A program made the translations under genes and the position numbers. A DNA stretch of 64,000 nt from Pseudorhodobacter antarcticus (lineage in GTDB: Bacteria; Pseudomonadota; Alphaproteobacteria; Rhodobacterales; Rhodobacteraceae): NCBI RefSeq assembly GCF_900110135.1, contig NZ_FOCO01000016.1, positions 1-64,000 on the forward strand, in the 5' to 3' direction. The notes beneath the pieces are model-generated. The model was not told the origin of the DNA and made no database searches. It saw only the letters and a program-made list of their open reading frames with translations. This document shows positions 63,828-64,000 of the stretch, one piece after another (positions within the stretch are counted from its first letter, which is position 1; each line of letters starts with the position of its first letter).

Positions 63828-63887
63828 TGTCATCTCCATCAAAAATGCGGGCTGCGCGTGTGGGCAGCGCCAAGGGGAATTAGGGGG

Positions 63888-64000
63888 TCAAAGGTTGCCA
63901 AGCTGCGCTTCGAACCGTTCTTTGGCTTTTTTCGGCACGCGGCCTTCAAGAAAGCCTTCGGGGGCGGCGGCAGCGTCGCCCACGGCAATGGTCATCACCA
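63888..64000 (-). CDS. Pseudoazurin, C-terminal part (cut by the window end)
   Basis: The minus-strand frame ending at 63888 reads MTIAVGDAAAAPEG...KKAKERFEAQLGNL, which fits the pseudoazurin C-terminus after the copper-site methionine (the VVVGD...PKKAQERF pattern). Pseudoazurin is a small blue copper protein that donates electrons to NirK, and its gene beside nirK supports the call. Only about 37 residues are inside the window, and the copper ligands themselves are outside it. Confidence 0.65.
   Translation of the reverse strand, partial: VMTIAVGDAAAAPEGFLEGRVPKKAKERFEAQLGNL

Noticed and set aside
1-64000. CRISPR arrays, tRNA or rRNA genes
   Set aside because: No regularly spaced repeats, no cloverleaf with TTCGANNC arm or CCA context and no rRNA-like blocks were seen when reading the sequence by eye; a covariance-model scan would be needed to exclude short RNAs.

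Overview
The window is a gene-dense, moderately GC-rich stretch that reads as a marine Rhodobacterales genome of the Roseobacter group. Three things point there: a complete beta-hydroxyaspartate (bhc) cluster, a Rhodobacter-type sorbitol/mannitol operon, and an intergenic repeat with the GC-rich hairpin plus 'ATTTTTACCAAGATGAA' tail that is common in this family. The species cannot be named from the sequence. No tRNA, rRNA or CRISPR array was seen. The content is almost all transport and catabolism, as in an accessory chromosomal region or a large replicon (inference).

Layout. 1-3026: a mobile-element scar. An IS3-type element (only its orfA end is inside the window) sits in the tnpC gene of an IS66 element, and the IS66 element in turn truncates a decayed cyclic beta-glucan synthase (ndvB-like) gene. 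3116-7144: cytochrome b561, then a translationally coupled trio (CDP-alcohol phosphatidyltransferase, membrane alkaline-phosphatase/sulfatase-superfamily enzyme, UPF0104 flippase-like protein) suggesting an envelope-lipid pathway. 7224-11665: a NitT/TauT-type ABC importer whose two permeases are fused in one protein, coupled to a GT4 glycosyltransferase. 11905-16073: ugpBAEC glycerol-3-phosphate importer. 16370-18594: rsuA-like pseudouridine synthase, a DedA-family protein and an Asp/Glu/hydantoin racemase. 18595-24112: a branched-chain/amide-type ABC importer that includes the racemase in its operon, with a divergent GntR/FCD regulator.

24152-34314: glpR, then glpD-glpSTPQUV-glpK for uptake and use of glycerol. 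34341-39728: bhcR divergent from bhcABCD, the beta-hydroxyaspartate pathway turning glyoxylate plus glycine into iminosuccinate and aspartate. 39785-44282: purU, a LysR regulator, puuD (urate hydroxylase) and an lrgAB pair. PuuD can supply glyoxylate through ureide breakdown, and LrgAB-family proteins include a plant glycolate/glycerate carrier, so this neighbourhood may work together with bhc. 44283-45976: a low-coding island with a frameshifted secreted repeat protein and small orphan ORFs.

46029-53582: the most interesting block. An SsuD-like FMNH2 monooxygenase, a YdhF-like aldo/keto reductase and a flavin reductase are coupled head to tail and run into a TRAP transporter; a divergent GntR/UTRA regulator is followed by a Gfo/Idh/MocA-fold protein. 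The set matches the logic of oxidative sulfoquinovose desulfonation (the sulfo-SMO pathway: monooxygenase, flavin reductase, 6-oxoglucose reductase), here with a TRAP importer instead of an ABC importer and possibly an NAD-dependent sulfoquinovosidase. 53625-61736: a sorbitol/mannitol operon (HAD hydrolase, SorC regulator, smoEFGK, smoS, mtlK). 61808-64000: nirV, copper nitrite reductase nirK and the C-terminus of a pseudoazurin gene, cut by the window end.

The theme is scavenging of small algal and plant-type osmolytes and breakdown products (glycerol, G3P, polyols, ureides, glyoxylate/glycolate, probably sulfosugars), plus one step of denitrification.
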